NCBI GenBank assembly: GCA_902470405.1
Contig: CABRGJ010000042.1
Span: 1-7,107 of the forward strand
DNA length: 7,107 nucleotides
Direction: 5' to 3'
Source: an uncultured Eggerthella sp.
Lineage (GTDB): Bacteria; Actinomycetota; Coriobacteriia; Coriobacteriales; Eggerthellaceae
Shown here: one piece after another, positions 6,287 to 7,107 of the stretch
Position numbering within the stretch: position 1 is the stretch's first letter
Layout of the letters: the number at the start of each line of letters is the position of its first letter
Program-made: the position numbers and the translations under genes
Notes under the pieces: model-generated
What the model saw: the letters and a program-made list of their open reading frames with translations, nothing else
The model's database searches: none
What the model was told of the DNA's origin: nothing

Positions 6287-6635
6287 TGCTGCTCTCTTCA
6301 CCGATGCCGATCCCGACTATCAAGCCTTTTGCGCACAAGGGAAGGGTTCTGCACACCCTGAACGCTATACGCTCGGGAAATCCCATGCCGACCGCGCGCG
6401 GCAGTTCAAGCCTTTTGCTGCGCTTCGTGGTTATGAAGAGCGCAGAAGCAAACGAGCCCTGCGATTTCGCAGGGCTCGAGGAATCTTGCTAACAGCAATG
6501 CCTGTTCAGATCGAAGGGGGTTTTCGCTCGAATATCATCTTTCATGTAGCGAACCTCTTCGGTCGAGCGATCATTCTTTCGAAGAAGCGTCGATGTCCGA
6601 AGCTGCTTGCACGTTCGTCTTGCGCTTGTTCATGA
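6279..6635 (+). CDS. YolD-like protein, probably degenerate after the conserved core
   Basis: Small gene overlapping the polymerase stop by 8 bp, with a strong ribosome binding site GGAGG (6269-6273) 5 nt before the ATG, so the start is well supported. The N-terminal half has DPDYQAF near residue 12 and then DRARQFKPFAALRGYEE (37-53), the hallmark of YolD-like proteins that accompany UvrX/YqjW polymerases. Relatives, as I recall them, run about 100-130 residues and continue with a charged helix and a small beta-rich domain. Here the frame stays open to 118 codons, but everything after about residue 57 is basic, arginine-rich and unlike the family. It passes through an 11-bp hairpin (codons 59-67) and overlaps the 3' end of the convergent gene. 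The likely reading is a gene whose 3' part was lost, with the remaining frame open by chance. Function in the family is not well defined; a role linked to translesion synthesis is assumed. Confidence 0.55.
   Translation: MPDAALFTDADPDYQAFCAQGKGSAHPERYTLGKSHADRARQFKPFAALRGYEERRSKRALRFRRARGILLTAMPVQIEGGFRSNIIFHVANLFGRAIILSKKRRCPKLLARSSCACS
6453..6478 (-). terminator. Strong hairpin, likely terminator of the minus-strand surface-protein gene
   Basis: CGAGCCCTGCG (6453-6463) and CGCAGGGCTCG (6468-6478) form a perfect 11-bp, GC-rich stem with a 4-nt loop. Read on the minus strand the stem is followed by TTTGCTTCT, a modest U-tract, about 90 nt after the surface-protein stop. Read on the plus strand it is followed by AGGAATCTT, which is not U-rich. 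It therefore suits the minus-strand gene better, though it may slow transcripts from both sides of this convergent junction. It lies inside the frame of the YolD-like gene. Confidence 0.65.
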
Positions 6636-7107
6636 CAATGTAAGCGATAAGGATGATAAGAGCGATAAGCGCGATCGATCCCGATATTACCGCAAGGAGC
6701 GGGAACTGCTCACCAGTCTGAGCAAGCGAACCATTGTGTAGGCCCGTTTCATACGCCTTGATGGTCTTCTCCGCGTCTTCCTTGTTCACTGGCTTCGCGA
6801 GCATCTCGTCGGTCACATCAAGCTCTCCGCGATCGGCATCACTGCCCAAAAGGTCGTCAAACTCATCGCTTCCCTCCTCAACATTACCCGGAAGCGTGGT
6901 GACCATGTCGTCTTTATCGAAGGTCTCATCATCTGGAAGCGTTGGCGTAGTGGGGTTGCTCGAATCACCTGCACCATTATCGCCACTACCCGTATCACCA
7001 CTTGCAGGTGGGATCACATCATCAGGGATCGGAATGTCTTCAGGCAGATCAGAAGAGGTTGGTGTATAGAGCACATTGATGACATTGTTGTCGGGGTCGG
7101 TGCCTAG
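6571..7107 (-). CDS. Sortase-anchored surface protein, C-terminal end (LAQTG signal)
   Basis: C-terminal 178 residues of a cell-wall-anchored protein; the frame is open to the right window edge, so the gene starts outside. A GTG at 7074 is in frame but is unlikely to be the start, because the upstream codons continue naturally as DPDNNVIN and I see no ribosome binding site. The visible part begins with DNNVINVLYTPT, which resembles the end of a repeat or MucBP-like domain. An acidic low-complexity stalk rich in D, P, G, S, T and E follows, for example GDTGSGDNGAGDSSN. The sorting signal is complete: LAQTGE (codons 6726-6709), a hydrophobic helix of about 24 residues, then KRK and a polar tail of about 15 residues. 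Sortase would cleave between T and G and link the protein to peptidoglycan. The pentapeptide has A instead of P at position 2. Function of the missing N-terminus is unknown. It is convergent to the polymerase cassette. Confidence 0.85.
   Translation of the reverse strand, partial: LGTDPDNNVINVLYTPTSSDLPEDIPIPDDVIPPASGDTGSGDNGAGDSSNPTTPTLPDDETFDKDDMVTTLPGNVEEGSDEFDDLLGSDADRGELDVTDEMLAKPVNKEDAEKTIKAYETGLHNGSLAQTGEQFPLLAVISGSIALIALIILIAYIVMNKRKTNVQAASDIDASSKE

Noticed and set aside
6286..6492. A 68-codon frame overlapping the YolD-like gene.
   Set aside because: The YolD core motif is in the other frame, which also has the GGAGG site; this frame has neither.
6486..6498. TTGCT-AAC-AGCAA small hairpin as a second terminator.
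   Set aside because: A 5-bp stem without a U-tract is too weak to claim.

Overview
The window looks like a piece of a Gram-positive chromosome of moderate-to-high GC, most likely an actinobacterium of the Coriobacteriia (Eggerthella/Slackia type). This is an inference from three things: a Gram-positive-type LexA box (GAAC-N4-GTTC), a UvrX/YqjW-type Y-family polymerase paired with a YolD-like partner, and a surface protein ending in an LAQTG sorting signal. Gene content alone does not fix the genus.

Layout, left to right. (1) Positions 1-908 hold the C-terminal three quarters of a CynX/NimT-type major facilitator transporter that starts outside the window. (2) Positions 977-2562 hold a compact two-component system: an OmpR/PhoB-family response regulator, then 5 nt later a small histidine kinase with one membrane helix and no sensor domain. 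Its promoter has a TATAAT box inside a perfect 10-bp inverted repeat. (3) Positions 2671-4913 hold a MacB/LolD-type ABC ATPase overlapping by 4 bp a small FtsX-type permease. Their own promoter region (2602-2640) carries two heptamers repeated every 11 bp over the -35 position, as expected for an OmpR/PhoB-type activator. (4) Positions 4947-6286 hold an SOS-regulated Y-family translesion polymerase. A perfect LexA box covers its -35 position and the -10 box is placed so that transcription would start at or next to the ATG (leaderless). A YolD-like small gene overlaps its end, but only the conserved core is recognisable and a strong hairpin sits inside the rest of its frame. (5) On the minus strand, 7107-6571 encodes the C-terminal end of a cell-wall-anchored surface protein, convergent with the polymerase cassette.

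How the genes work together. The regulator, kinase, ATPase and permease form a familiar Gram-positive four-gene module in which a kinase with little or no sensor works with an FtsX-type transporter, commonly in response to cell-envelope stress or antimicrobial peptides; the substrate cannot be read from the sequence. The polymerase and YolD-like gene are an independent DNA-damage-inducible cassette. I see no RNA genes, insertion sequences or CRISPR arrays, and no gene-free stretch above 300 bases. I did not find a clearly undescribed system. The most informative points are the regulatory sites and the eroded YolD-like gene.
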